Assembly (NCBI GenBank): GCA_046260765.1
Contig: JBHEOO010000007.1
Coordinates: 34,590 to 98,589, forward strand
Direction of reading: 5' to 3'
Source of the DNA: Chromatocurvus sp046260765
GTDB taxonomy: Bacteria; Pseudomonadota; Gammaproteobacteria; Pseudomonadales; Halieaceae
Length of the DNA stretch: 64,000 nucleotides
The notes beneath the pieces were generated by a model. That model was not told the DNA's origin, did no database searches, and saw nothing but the letters and a program-made list of their open reading frames with translations. The translations under genes and the position numbers were made by a program. Shown here in pieces: positions 1-9,392 of the stretch. Numbering within the stretch: position 1 is the stretch's first letter; each line of letters starts with the position of its first letter.

Positions 1-847
1 GAAGTTCTTCATCTTCGCAGGACAGCAGCTGGAGGGTGAAGTGCTCGGGGAAAACGACGAAATCAGAGCCGTAGTCCGAGGCGATATTCGTGAAATAATC
101 CACGGTATCGTAGAACTCTTCCGGATTCTGCAGAGTGCGCGCTCTCAGCTGAACCGACGCCACTCGAACCACTTCAGGATTGGTTCGCGTCACTGGTTGA
201 TCCGCACTATCCGCATCGTAGTGCGGGTTTCGCCAGACCATCAGCGCCGCATGCCCACCCGACGGCAGATCGTCGGGCGCGTAAGCGGGGAGTGCACGCA
301 CGGGCTCGAAGCCCCCTCGCATCTGGAAGTTCAGCGTCGAGTCCCTGATGTCACCCGCCTTGACCGCTTCCAGATAGGCCTCGGGATCAGGATATTGCTT
401 TCGATTGCGACGAAACCCGGGCATACGGCCGCCGAAGGCAATTCCCTTGAGGCCAGTCTCGATACAGAGCCGTTCACGTGCCTGATAGAGACGTTTTCCG
501 ATCCTCAGCCGCCGACGTTCCGGGTGGACCATGACCTCTATGCCATAAAGCCAGTCGCCGGAGCCGTTGTGCTGTGACGCATAGCCACCACCGGTGATCT
601 CGTTCCAATTATGGGCGGCCATGACCCTCTTTTCGTGCACCATGGTTGATGCGGCATAGCCGACAATCTCATTTTCGTACACGGCGACGAACACACCTGC
701 CCGGAAGGCATTGATATGCCCCGAGACCTGACCGTGCGTATATGGCGACTCTTCAGGGTAAACGCGACGTGAGAGCTGCATGATGCCTTCAATGTCCTTC
801 ACATCAGCATGCCTGATCACGAGCTTTGGGCCGGTCTCTTTAGGCAA
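1..847 (-). CDS. GNAT acetyltransferase / carbon-nitrogen hydrolase fusion, 3' part cut off by window
   Basis: Reading the minus strand from a TTG at 847 gives an open frame of 282 codons that runs off the window. The TTG is preceded by GGAGGT with a 7-nt gap, which is why I chose it. Residues 1 to about 190 form a GNAT acetyltransferase fold, with a GIEVMVHPERRRLRIGKRLY segment that fits the acetyl-CoA loop. After about residue 230 a nitrilase-type domain begins (VRVASVQLRA, then DFVVFPEHFT, whose E fits the first catalytic glutamate of the Glu-Lys-Cys triad). The Lys and Cys lie outside the window. This two-domain architecture is a known bacterial family; its substrate is unknown. A cytoplasmic enzyme is expected, since no signal peptide is seen. 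Confidence 0.82.
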   Translation of the reverse strand, partial: MPKETGPKLVIRHADVKDIEGIMQLSRRVYPEESPYTHGQVSGHINAFRAGVFVAVYENEIVGYAASTMVHEKRVMAAHNWNEITGGGYASQHNGSGDWLYGIEVMVHPERRRLRIGKRLYQARERLCIETGLKGIAFGGRMPGFRRNRKQYPDPEAYLEAVKAGDIRDSTLNFQMRGGFEPVRALPAYAPDDLPSGGHAALMVWRNPHYDADSADQPVTRTNPEVVRVASVQLRARTLQNPEEFYDTVDYFTNIASDYGSDFVVFPEHFTLQLLSCEDEEL

Positions 848-1233
848 GGTAGACACCTCCGGTCTGTTGGATCGAAACCTTGTGGTTCTGCCCACAAACG
901 GTGGACTTCGTAGTAAGCAAATTTGCTGTGCCTCAACCGCTGCCCGGCTGATATAGCCCTTGGCGCTGTGTCGGCGGGTGCGATTGTAGTCAAGTTCAAT
1001 GTACTAGAATACGGTCGGGCGCATTTCCTCCCGTGTTGCAAAGTGCGCACCGTGGACTCAGGGCATCCTAGCGTATGGCTTATTATGATCCGAGCCGATG
1101 ATTGATTTGAACCATGGCTCTCAGCGCACTGCAGACCGCGATAGACAAAAATACCAACAGTGGCGGGAGTGAGCCGACTCGCAGCGCCTCAGAGCGACAA
1201 TAGCTGTGCGTTAGCGGTTTCCGTGATTACACC
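848..1233. other. Non-coding gap between two minus-strand genes
   Basis: 386 bp without a convincing gene. The short frames here have no recognisable domain and mirror each other across strands. The GGAGGT ribosome-binding site of the GNAT/nitrilase gene lies at its left edge. An A/T-richer patch around 1000-1015 contains TAGAAT on the plus strand, but with no good -35 box and no plus-strand gene behind it, so I do not call a promoter. No T-tract terminator was found after glsB. Confidence 0.6.
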
Positions 1234-1485
1234 TTACTTCTTGAGTTGCCGGTAGACTGCGAGGAGCACGATGGCGCCGATCGTCGCCGTCGTGATGCTG
1301 CCGAGGTTGATGCCGCCGCCGACGCTGCCCAGGCCGAAGAAGCTCCCCAGGAAACCGCCCACGAATGCACCGGCAATGCCCAGGGCGATGGTTATGATCC
1401 AACCGCCGGGGTCTCTGCCCGGCATGAGAAACTTGCCCAGTATGCCGGCAATCAAGCCCAGTAGAATCCAAGAGAGAATGCCCAT
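1234..1485 (-). CDS. GlsB/YeaQ/YmgE family stress-response membrane protein
   Basis: An 83-residue, glycine-rich integral membrane protein with three hydrophobic segments (about residues 3-20, 28-52 and 58-78) and a positively charged tail. The pattern GLIAGILGKFLMPG followed by G-rich helices is the signature of the transglycosylase-associated (YeaQ/YmgE/GlsB) family, which is induced by envelope or osmotic stress in several bacteria; the biochemical role is not established. The start ATG at 1485 has a strong AGAGGAG site 7 nt upstream. It appears to be monocistronic, with large non-coding gaps on both sides, which fits an individually regulated stress gene. Confidence 0.85.
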   Translation of the reverse strand: MGILSWILLGLIAGILGKFLMPGRDPGGWIITIALGIAGAFVGGFLGSFFGLGSVGGGINLGSITTATIGAIVLLAVYRQLKK

Positions 1486-1874
1486 TGTTTACTCCTCTGT
1501 GCTATGAAAAAGGTGCCATCTCGACGCGGCATGACAAGGATAACGCTGGTAGTGTAAACGTGCACGTACCTCACGAACCAACAGCCAATTTCTCTACGTC
1601 AGTACAAAGCAGCAAAGAGCGCATGAACGGAACTCACGTACGTCGAGGAGAGTAACAGTGGCATGCCGAACCGCTCAAACCGGTTTTGAGCGAGGCTTTA
1701 GCGACCCTCGAGAGGTGCACGCATTTCGTCCTGGCCTTTCCTCTGTAGCAACGACAATGTGCGTTGACGTACCGAATTCCAAACTTCCGTTCAATAGACT
1801 CTGTTCTTTGAACAGCCTGCGAACACTCCGTTTTTTCGTGACAGCATTCATCCTTTCGGTTGGCCCCAAATCTA
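1486..1874. other. Non-coding gap with a hairpin, upstream of glsB-like and HDAC-like genes
   Basis: 389 bp between divergent genes with no credible coding sequence. It should carry the promoters of both neighbours. A perfect 8-bp inverted repeat with a 5-nt loop (arms 1672-1679 and 1685-1692, CGCTCAAA/TTTGAGCG) is the clearest structure. It has no T-tract, so a simple terminator is unlikely; an operator or a leader hairpin of the downstream HDAC-like gene is possible. Base composition is visibly A/T-richer from 1780 to 1870 than in the coding regions. Confidence 0.5.
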
Positions 1875-3002
1875 ATGATAGCTACCACAACACCAGTATT
1901 GATCTACTACGACATGCGAATGCTCGGCCACAATCCGCACGGGTGGGACCCCAGTCATCCGGCCTGGACCGACGCCGTCAAGGCGATGATCGCGCTGCAG
2001 TATCCCGGCAGCAACCTGGAAACCTACAGTCACCCGGAGCGCCCGGATCGACTGACCGCGATCGTCGACCGACTGATGCTTGATCCAATCGAAGGGGTAC
2101 GCTGGATGCTGCCGACGGCGGCCAGCGCGTCTCAACTTGAGCGGGTTCATGACAAGACCTATGTCGCTCATATCGAGTCGTTGGAGGGTGAATCCTGCTG
2201 GCTGGCCCAGGATACCACTGCCGTGTCGCCGGACAGTGTAGAAGCGGCCCGCCTGGCTGCCGGATCGGGAATCAGCGCTGTCGAGGCCATCTCGGCGGGT
2301 AAGGCCCGACGGGCGTTCTGTATTGTCCGGCCACCTGGCCATCATGCCCATTCGGGTCGGGCCTCCGGCTTTTGTCTTTACAACAACCTTGCGGTTACCG
2401 CTGCCCATGCGCGCGAAAGCCTTGGTTATCAGCGAGTGATGGTCTGGGACTGGGACATGCACCACGGAAATGGCACGCAGGAAATCTTCTGCTCGGATCC
2501 CTCCGTTCTGGTGGTTGATAGCCACTGTGCGGCGCCTTTTTATCCCGGCAGCGGGCTGCTGACTGAAACCGGGACCAAAGCGGGAGTCGGCTCTCAGATC
2601 AACGTGCCCTTGCCTCCGGGGAGCGGCAACGCGGCACTGCTTAAGGTATTCGACGAGGTAGTGAAGCCGGCCGCAAGGGCGTTCCGGCCAGATATTCTGC
2701 TGGTGTCCTCAGGCTTCGACTGTCATTACCTTGACATGACCTGCGCCATAGATGAGACCGGTTTCGCAATTCTTGCCCAAAGCATGAGCGAGCTGGCGGA
2801 TGAGCTATGCGACGGCCGCCTGGTGCTTCTTCTTGAGGGCGGCTATAACGCCCAGGCATTGGCTGATAGCGCTCACGCTGTCATCAGGGCGCTGGCGGGG
2901 AACCCGGTCAATGCGTGCAATATCATGCCGGAGGACCCTGGCTGCGCGGCTGTGGCGGCTGCCGTCCGGTTTCATCGAGCATTGCTCCAGTCTCCCCGGT
3001 GA
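1875..3002 (+). CDS. Histone deacetylase-like (class II HDAC / acetylpolyamine amidohydrolase) protein
   Basis: About 375 residues; a zinc-dependent amidohydrolase that removes acetyl groups from acetyl-lysine or acetylated amines, cytoplasmic. The ordered HDAC motifs are all present: HPERPDRL near the N-terminus, RPPGHHAH with the tandem histidines, GFCLYNNLAV, VWDWDMHHGNGTQ with the zinc-binding Asp/His, VSSGFDCH and the final LLLEGGYN glycine motif. I place the start at ATG 1875, just before the usual first strand (VLIYYDMRML); an in-frame TTG at 1860 would add five residues, and neither has a clear Shine-Dalgarno. Bacterial members act on acetoin-related proteins, polyamines or unknown substrates. 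Nothing nearby fixes the substrate, so the specific role is open. Confidence 0.85.
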   Translation: MIATTTPVLIYYDMRMLGHNPHGWDPSHPAWTDAVKAMIALQYPGSNLETYSHPERPDRLTAIVDRLMLDPIEGVRWMLPTAASASQLERVHDKTYVAHIESLEGESCWLAQDTTAVSPDSVEAARLAAGSGISAVEAISAGKARRAFCIVRPPGHHAHSGRASGFCLYNNLAVTAAHARESLGYQRVMVWDWDMHHGNGTQEIFCSDPSVLVVDSHCAAPFYPGSGLLTETGTKAGVGSQINVPLPPGSGNAALLKVFDEVVKPAARAFRPDILLVSSGFDCHYLDMTCAIDETGFAILAQSMSELADELCDGRLVLLLEGGYNAQALADSAHAVIRALAGNPVNACNIMPEDPGCAAVAAAVRFHRALLQSPR

Positions 3003-3110
3003 AGGTAGTCGGCCCGGACCACTTTACCTGAGCCTTTGCTCTCGCTATTGTTGCTCGCAAGAGTGGTGGTGTCATGTCGCTGGCTTGGCTATCGTTATTC
3101 AAGTTCTTTG

Positions 3111-3138
3111 CGTCAGATGGTCCCGGCGCCACCTGACG
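3111..3138. repeat. Imperfect inverted repeat upstream of the RND efflux operon
   Basis: Two 10-bp arms, 3111-3120 and 3129-3138, pair at 9 of 10 positions around an 8-bp spacer. They lie about 90 bp before the membrane-fusion-protein start and about 110 bp after the HDAC-like stop. RND operons are often controlled by TetR- or MarR-type repressors that bind such dyads, but no regulator gene lies next to this operon. It could instead be a weak terminator hairpin of the upstream gene, though no T-run follows. Function is inferred from position only. Confidence 0.35.
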
Positions 3139-3228
3139 TGTCCCGGAAAGTACATCATCCCAGTGAAAACCGTTGCTGGGTAATGGACACGGATTGTTAT
3201 CAATTGTTGTTAGAGGTGCCCAGACCAC

Positions 3229-4302
3229 GTGCGCGTAATTCGATTGGCTATTGCCTCACCGTTGGTACTCATCCTGTTGCTCTCCGCCTGTGGTGAGGCA
3301 CCCGAAGAGGTCGACAGGCCGTCTCCTTCACAACGGCCCGTGCTCGTGGAATCGGTCACGGCGTCGGTGCAGTCCATACCGGTGATTGCTGAGGCGGTGG
3401 GGACATTGCGCGGCAACGAGTCGGTCACGCTCATGGCCAAACTGACCGAGCAGGTCAGTGCTACTTTTTTTGAGGGCGGAGAGCTTGTTCGCCAGGGGGA
3501 GGTGCTGGTCGAACTGATAGACGTGGAGCAGCTTGCGCTGTTGCGCGAGGCGGAGGCCAGACTGAAGGAAACGCGCCTGCAGCTGGATCGACTGGTTTCG
3601 CTCGGTGCCGAAATCGCCACGGCGTCGGAAATCGATATCGCCCGCACACGCGCTGATGCGAACGAGGCTTTGCTGGAGGCGCTGCGTTCGCGAATCACAG
3701 ACCGTACGATTCGCGCACCCTTCGACGGCATCATAGGATTTCGCCAGGTAAGTGTCGGTGCGCTGCTGACACCCGGAACGGTCATTGCAGAGCTGGATGA
3801 CATTGACCCCATGAAGCTGGATTTCACACTACCTGAGGCCTACCTGTCCAGAATCGAGCAGGGTGACCCTGTAAACGCTGAGAGTGTGGCCTGGGAAGGC
3901 GAGCGCTTCTCGGGCACGGTCACCCGCATTGGCGGCCGTGTCGATCCGGTAACCCGTGCATTTCCGGTGCGCGCCTTGATCAGAAACAGCGATGCACGAC
4001 TGCGCCCGGGCATGCTCATGACCTTGCGCGTTTCCCTCGGTGAAACCCGAAGTATTGTCGTTCCCGAGAGCGCACTGCTTCAGGTCGGTGCCCAGAGTTC
4101 GGTCTACATGATCGATGTTGAGGGCTTCGCGCGCCGCGTATCGGTTGAGATTGGTCGGCGCCTGCCAGGGGCCATCGAAATCGTCTCTGGTATTGCTCCC
4201 GGTGATCGGGTAGTCGTCACCGGGCAGCTGACGCTCAGACCCGGCGTTCGTGTTGTGGAGGCGGTCACCGCCAAGCCGTCTTCTGAAGACATTGTAAACT
4301 AG
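3229..4302 (+). CDS. RND efflux periplasmic adaptor (membrane fusion protein), lipoprotein
   Basis: 357 residues starting at GTG 3229, with an AGAGG site 12 nt upstream. A lipoprotein signal peptide ends in LLSAC, placing the lipidated cysteine at residue 21. Then come the first half of the lipoyl domain (VGTLRGNESVTLMAKLTEQV), a short alpha-hairpin (about 85-145), the second lipoyl half (TIRAPFDGIIGFRQVSVG), a beta-barrel with VDPVTRAFPVRALI, and a C-terminal membrane-proximal domain ending in GDRVVVTGQLTLRPGV. It bridges the inner-membrane pump encoded 10 bp downstream to an outer-membrane channel that is not encoded in this window. It is an HlyD/AcrA-type adaptor for proton-driven export; the substrate is unknown. 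Confidence 0.93.
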   Translation: MRVIRLAIASPLVLILLLSACGEAPEEVDRPSPSQRPVLVESVTASVQSIPVIAEAVGTLRGNESVTLMAKLTEQVSATFFEGGELVRQGEVLVELIDVEQLALLREAEARLKETRLQLDRLVSLGAEIATASEIDIARTRADANEALLEALRSRITDRTIRAPFDGIIGFRQVSVGALLTPGTVIAELDDIDPMKLDFTLPEAYLSRIEQGDPVNAESVAWEGERFSGTVTRIGGRVDPVTRAFPVRALIRNSDARLRPGMLMTLRVSLGETRSIVVPESALLQVGAQSSVYMIDVEGFARRVSVEIGRRLPGAIEIVSGIAPGDRVVVTGQLTLRPGVRVVEAVTAKPSSEDIVN

Positions 4303-4312
4303 GGTTTAGCCT

Positions 4313-7300
4313 ATGAGACTTCCGGAAATCTCCGTACAGCGGCCGGTGTTTGCAACCGTCATTGCGCTGCTGCTCGTCTCCTTCGGCATCATGTCTTTCC
4401 TGCAGCTGCCCACCCGGGAATATCCGGATATTTCACCGATTCAGGTCTCCGTGGTCACTGACTATGAGGGAGCCTCCGCCGACGTTATCGAGACACGTAT
4501 CACCAAGCCGATTGAGGACGAGATCGGCGGAATTGCAGGTATCCGCACAATTCGCAGCACCAGCAGTGATGGCCGCTCGATCATCACGGTGGATTTTCTG
4601 ATCGGGCGTGATCTCGACGCCGCTGCCAACGATGTTCGTGATCGGGTTTCCCGGGCCACCGGCCGGCTCCCGGACGAGGCGGAGCTACCCCGCGTTACCA
4701 AGGCGGACGGCGAGACCTCGGCGCTGGTGTACATCAGCGTTGAGGGGGGCGGGCGATCTCCCATGGAAACCACCGACTACACGGAGCGCTACATTGTTGA
4801 CCGATTTGCGGTTCTCCCTGGCGTCGCACAGGTCAACATTTTCGGCGGCTCGTCGCGATCCATGCGCGTGTGGCTCGACCGCCAGAAACTGAGTGCCCGG
4901 GAACTGACCGTCAGCGACGTACTCGATGCACTGCGTCGGGAAAACCTGGAGCTGCCAGCCGGCCGCCTGGAGTCGCGCCAGCTGGAGTTTCCCGTTCGGG
5001 TAAACCGGGGCTATCGAACAGCTGAAGATTTTCGACGTCTGGTGCTGAGGCAGGGTGATGACGGGCATCTGGTCATGCTGGCGGAGGTGGCCCGTGTAGA
5101 GGAGGGGCCTGCCACCGTGAGACGTGTCTTCAAAAGTAACGGAGTCGACAGTCTCTCCATCGGCATTTTCAAACAGTCGGATGCCAATACCATTGACGTT
5201 CTGGATGCGGTGCGGGAAGAAATCACTGCCCTTGAGAGCGATTTACCCCCGGGAATGGCGCTTTCCGCATCAGGTGACGCTTCCGCATTTATTCGAGCAG
5301 CTATTAACGGCGTCTACTACACCATCGCGCTGACTATCGGCCTTGTCTCCGTGGTCATACTGCTGTTCCTGGGCACTATGCGCGCCACTCTGATTCCCGT
5401 GGTGTGTATACCGGTGTCATTGCTGGGGGCCGTGATTGCCCTGCAGGCGCTGGGTTTTTCCCTCAATCTGATCACGCTGCTGGCCATGGTGCTGGCCATC
5501 GGACTGGTGGTGGATGACGCCATTGTCGTTCTCGAGAACATTTATCGGCGCATCGAGGAGGGTGAACCGCCGCTTCTCGCGTCGGCGAACGGCGCCAAGC
5601 AGGTGGGCTTCGCGGTCATCGCCACGACGGCGGTTCTGCTTGCCGTGTTCAGTCCTGTTCTGTTTTTGCAGGATGCCTCTGCTCGACTCTTTGTTGAACT
5701 GGCTGCCACTATTTCAGTGGCCGTGGTGGTGTCCTCCATGCTGGCGCTGTCCCTTGTTCCCATGCTGTGCAGTCAGGTTTTGCACAAAGGCGGCTCAAAT
5801 GGAATTCTCAGCCGTTTTGTCGATAAGAACCTCAGTGCCCTGCGCCGTGCTTACGAGCGCACGCTCCGCGGTCTGCTCAGACACGCGTGGACTGCACCGC
5901 TGCTTGTCGTTGCCGCCCTCGCGGTGTTGCCGATGCTCCTCGGCCAGCTCCAGCGCGAGTATATTCCGGTAGAGGATCAGGACTCGGTGATGGCCCTGAT
6001 CACCGCGCAGGAAGGAACCAACATAGACACCATGCGAGGCATTATCAATCGCATGGAACCGCCACTGCTGGAGTTGGAGAAGGCCGGTTCCCTGAATCGG
6101 GTTCTGTTTGTGACACCCTTCAGAAACTCCACCTCGTCCTCAGTCGCCTTCTCGCGCACTTCCATGGTGCCCTGGGATCAGCGGGATTACAGTGCGTTCG
6201 AGCTGCGCGATCTGTTGCAGAAAGAGTGGAGCACGATCGCCGGCGTGCGCACCCAGGTGTTCCTGCCTGCTGGCCTCGGTCAGCGAGGTCCGGACACGCC
6301 GGTACAGTTCGTGTTGCAGGGACCCGATTATCTGACGCTGGCGCAATGGCGTGACATCGTGATGGACAAGGCTCGGGAGAGCGGCCTGTTTGGCATGCTG
6401 ACGTCAGATCTCAAGGAAAACCAGCAGCAGGTTTTCGTCAGTGTCAGTCCGGCGCGTGCTGCCGCTCTGGGCGTCAGTACCCGGGAGGTGGCCGAGGCCT
6501 TGCAGGCGCTGATGACAGAGCAGGAGGCCACAACGTATTCCATTGATGGCGAAGAGTATCCGGTGATCGTGCAGCTGGAAGAGGCGCAGAGAGTTACCCC
6601 CGACGATATCGGTAATATCCGGGTGCGCAGCGCCGGTGGTAGGCTGATACAGCTCTCCAATTTACTGCAGACAGAAAGCAGCGCGGGGATAGCCACCCTG
6701 AACCGCTACAATCGGCTGCGCTCCGTGACGATAAACGGGACCCTTGCCGAGGGCGTGTCACTTGGCGAGGGTCTTGCCTTCCTGGAGTCCAGCGTTGCGG
6801 AGCATCTCCCTGCGGCGGCAAAGGTGGATTACCGTGGGCAGTCGCTTGACTACAAGGAATCTACCGGGGATATCTATGTCGCGTTTGGACTCGCACTGCT
6901 GGTGCTGTTTCTTGTGATGGCGGCGCAGTTCGAAAGCTTTGTTCATCCCACGGTGATCATGGTCACGGTACCTCTGGCCTTGGCGGGAGGGTTACTCGGT
7001 TTGATGCTGATGGGCATGTCGTTCAACCTGTTCAGCCAGATCGGCATGTTGATGCTGATCGGTATTGCCACGAAGAACGGTATTTTGCTGGTGGAGTTCA
7101 TCAACCAGGTTCGCGATGAGGGCGTTGACTTTAATGAGGCAATTGTCCGGGCGTCAGTACTGAGACTTCGGCCGGTGCTGATGACGGCGGTCTCGACCAT
7201 TGTCGGGGCCCTGCCGCTGGTTGTCATGGAAGGTCCCGGCTCTGCCAGTCGCAACGTACTCGGGGTGGTCGTCCTGTTCGGTGTCTCCATGGCCACGCTG

Positions 7301-7435
7301 TTCACGCTGTATCTGGTGCCGGCCGTGTATCAGGTGATAGCCCGCCGTACGGGTTCTCCCGAGGCAATTGCCCGTCGCATGGAGGCGCTTGCCTCAGCTC
7401 AGGTTGGGGATGATCTCGAGGCGCGCAGTCACTGA
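4313..7435 (+). CDS. RND efflux pump inner-membrane permease (HAE-1/AcrB-like)
   Basis: 1040 residues, the usual length of AcrB-family trimeric pumps. It has TM1 near residues 10-30, a first periplasmic loop, TM2-6 around 325-480, a central cytoplasmic stretch, a second large periplasmic loop and TM8-12 from about 855. The proton relay is intact: Asp401-Asp402 in the GLVVDDAIVVLEN helix (AcrB Asp407/408) and Lys921 in GIATKNGILLVEF (AcrB Lys940). It exports small hydrophobic or amphipathic compounds using the proton gradient. It lies 10 bp after its adaptor in a two-gene operon; the outer-membrane partner must be supplied elsewhere. The next gene converges on it with only 7 bp between. Confidence 0.95.
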   Translation: MRLPEISVQRPVFATVIALLLVSFGIMSFLQLPTREYPDISPIQVSVVTDYEGASADVIETRITKPIEDEIGGIAGIRTIRSTSSDGRSIITVDFLIGRDLDAAANDVRDRVSRATGRLPDEAELPRVTKADGETSALVYISVEGGGRSPMETTDYTERYIVDRFAVLPGVAQVNIFGGSSRSMRVWLDRQKLSARELTVSDVLDALRRENLELPAGRLESRQLEFPVRVNRGYRTAEDFRRLVLRQGDDGHLVMLAEVARVEEGPATVRRVFKSNGVDSLSIGIFKQSDANTIDVLDAVREEITALESDLPPGMALSASGDASAFIRAAINGVYYTIALTIGLVSVVILLFLGTMRATLIPVVCIPVSLLGAVIALQALGFSLNLITLLAMVLAIGLVVDDAIVVLENIYRRIEEGEPPLLASANGAKQVGFAVIATTAVLLAVFSPVLFLQDASARLFVELAATISVAVVVSSMLALSLVPMLCSQVLHKGGSNGILSRFVDKNLSALRRAYERTLRGLLRHAWTAPLLVVAALAVLPMLLGQLQREYIPVEDQDSVMALITAQEGTNIDTMRGIINRMEPPLLELEKAGSLNRVLFVTPFRNSTSSSVAFSRTSMVPWDQRDYSAFELRDLLQKEWSTIAGVRTQVFLPAGLGQRGPDTPVQFVLQGPDYLTLAQWRDIVMDKARESGLFGMLTSDLKENQQQVFVSVSPARAAALGVSTREVAEALQALMTEQEATTYSIDGEEYPVIVQLEEAQRVTPDDIGNIRVRSAGGRLIQLSNLLQTESSAGIATLNRYNRLRSVTINGTLAEGVSLGEGLAFLESSVAEHLPAAAKVDYRGQSLDYKESTGDIYVAFGLALLVLFLVMAAQFESFVHPTVIMVTVPLALAGGLLGLMLMGMSFNLFSQIGMLMLIGIATKNGILLVEFINQVRDEGVDFNEAIVRASVLRLRPVLMTAVSTIVGALPLVVMEGPGSASRNVLGVVVLFGVSMATLFTLYLVPAVYQVIARRTGSPEAIARRMEALASAQVGDDLEARSH

Positions 7436-7442
7436 GTCGTCG

Positions 7443-9281
7443 TCAAGGTGTCGCAACCAGCCAGTCTGCCACTCTGCGTTCAAGAAGCGGTAGCGGCAGC
7501 GACCCCGCGCCAATAACGGCGTCATGGAAGTCGCGGATGTCGTACTTCACACCGAGCTGCTGCCTGGCGACATCTCGCAGCTCCAGGATTTTTATCATGC
7601 CAAGCTTATACCCGAGCGCCTGTCCCGGATTGACAAAGAAGCGCTCCACTTCCGTGACAATATCGCCCTCGGACAATGGCGTGTTCTCGCGAAAATAGTC
7701 GATTGCCTCCTCCCGACTCCAGCGTTTGGCGTGGATGCCGGTGTCCAGCACGAGCCGAACGGCGCGCCAGAGTTCGTTCTGCAGGCGGCCGAAGTTGTCG
7801 TAGGGATCTCGGTAAAAACCCATTTCCCGCGCAAGCTGTTCCGCATACAGCGCCCAGCCCTCGGTGAATGCCCCGTAACCTGACTGACGGCGAAAGCTCG
7901 GCAGGTCGTCAAGCTCCTGCGCCAGGGCGATCTGAAAGTGATGTCCCGGCACCGACTCGTGATAGGTAATTGCCGTGAAGACATACTTCTGAACGCTGGT
8001 CATGTCGGCGAGATTTGCGTAATAAATACCGGGCTTGCCGCCGTCAGCCGACGGCCGGTTGTAAAATGCGATGCTGGTGGAGTTCTCGCGCCAGGGCTCG
8101 ACGCGGCGCACGATCAGATCTGCTTTTGGCAGCACATTGAAATAGTCGTCGACCACCGCGTAAATCTCGGCAATCTGCGCTCGTGCATCCTCCAGGAATT
8201 GCTCTCTGCCAGCGTCCGAGTCTTCATGATAGTTGTCTGGATCATTGCGGATAACATCGAAAAATTCACGCAAGGTACCGCTAAACTCCACTTCGGCCAT
8301 GACCCCACGCATTTCATCGTGCAGCCGGCCGACCTCAGCAAGCCCGATCTTGTGAATCTCGTCGGGCGACAGTGTCAGTGCAGTATGATGGAGGACTCGA
8401 TTGCGATAGTAGGCTTCACCGTCAGGCAAAGACCAGACACCACGATTGCCGTCTGCCAGGACCTGTTGGCGTTTGACCTCGCTGATAAGGGCGTCGAATC
8501 CTCGTTTGTACGGACCTTTGAGCGCCGCAGTCGCTTTTTCCAGTAGAGCGTCCCGCTCGGCGGGATCTATTGCAAGAGCTGCGACTTTCTCGCGGAAATC
8601 GGCGAAGACAGTGTTTTCCTGCGACGAGTTGTCGACAGGTATGCCCGAGGCGATACTGCTTGCATCAGTTATTATGGCTGGGAAAGAAAATGCCGGAGGC
8701 ACAACACCGAAATCCGCACGATCTTTCAATTTGTTCACGTATTCAAGCAACATACCTTTGAGGCCGCTAATGCGCGAAATATAGTCTTCGGCGTCCTTTA
8801 CTGTCTTTATCGGGTGGTTGTTCTGTAAAACGGTGATCAGATCCGTGAGCTGTCCGTTGAACTGGTCGACCACATAGGCATGCCGGCGGAATTCGCTGTC
8901 TGCGATCAGGCGCTCACCGTTAAATTGAAAGAGGTCATAGCTCAGCCGGTCTACGGAATTCAGACTGGCATAGTCATAATCATTTTCGAGGCGCGCAAGA
9001 TCATCTCGGGTGCGTGCCACGCTCTCGGCGTAGGCGTTATCCGATACGTCGTCCCACTCACCCAGCCTGTCGGTCTGATAACCGAGCCTGGACTGCCTTA
9101 CCGGGTGCATGGCAACTTCGCGCTCAAAAACCTCTTCGAAAAACGCGTTGATCGGGACCGGTCCGGCTGCACTCTCATCTTTTACAGCTGGAATAGCGGG
9201 CTCTGGTTGAAAGCCGGCAGACATCAGCACTGCGATAAAAAACCCCGCAGCCCAGACACGCTTGAAAAGTTCCATCCGCAT
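7443..9281 (-). CDS. DUF885 family exported metallopeptidase-like protein
   Basis: 612 residues with a hydrophobic N-terminal signal segment (about 8-25), so it is exported to the periplasm or anchored. The DUF885 hallmark is intact: H441-E442 within YHESVPGHHFQ (an HExxPGHH zinc motif), followed by AFTEGWALYAE with Glu474 as the probable third ligand. This arrangement resembles gluzincin peptidases of the M2/M3/M32 type, so a periplasmic dipeptidase or oligopeptidase is likely; the family is not biochemically settled. It stands alone, convergent with the RND operon and in the same direction as the lipoprotein pair upstream of it, from which it is separated by 111 bp and a hairpin. Confidence 0.85.
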   Translation of the reverse strand: MRMELFKRVWAAGFFIAVLMSAGFQPEPAIPAVKDESAAGPVPINAFFEEVFEREVAMHPVRQSRLGYQTDRLGEWDDVSDNAYAESVARTRDDLARLENDYDYASLNSVDRLSYDLFQFNGERLIADSEFRRHAYVVDQFNGQLTDLITVLQNNHPIKTVKDAEDYISRISGLKGMLLEYVNKLKDRADFGVVPPAFSFPAIITDASSIASGIPVDNSSQENTVFADFREKVAALAIDPAERDALLEKATAALKGPYKRGFDALISEVKRQQVLADGNRGVWSLPDGEAYYRNRVLHHTALTLSPDEIHKIGLAEVGRLHDEMRGVMAEVEFSGTLREFFDVIRNDPDNYHEDSDAGREQFLEDARAQIAEIYAVVDDYFNVLPKADLIVRRVEPWRENSTSIAFYNRPSADGGKPGIYYANLADMTSVQKYVFTAITYHESVPGHHFQIALAQELDDLPSFRRQSGYGAFTEGWALYAEQLAREMGFYRDPYDNFGRLQNELWRAVRLVLDTGIHAKRWSREEAIDYFRENTPLSEGDIVTEVERFFVNPGQALGYKLGMIKILELRDVARQQLGVKYDIRDFHDAVIGAGSLPLPLLERRVADWLVATP

Positions 9282-9351
9282 TATCTCATCCGCAAGTTAA
9301 ATTTTTTTTGTAATTCAATCGGAAAGGGCCGCGCCCGGTGCGGGAGCGGCA

Positions 9352-9384
9352 GGGCGGGCACGCAACGTCAGTCGATGCCCGCCC
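9352..9384 (-). terminator. GC-rich hairpin just downstream of the OmpA-like lipoprotein gene
   Basis: Perfect 9-bp arms at 9352-9360 and 9376-9384 (GGGCGGGCA/TGCCCGCCC) surround a 15-nt loop, starting 8 bp after the stop codon of the minus-strand OmpA-like gene. The position fits transcription termination or 3'-end stabilisation. On the minus strand no U-tract follows directly, so a classical intrinsic terminator is not shown. Confidence 0.45.
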
Positions 9385-9392
9385 CGATCAGA

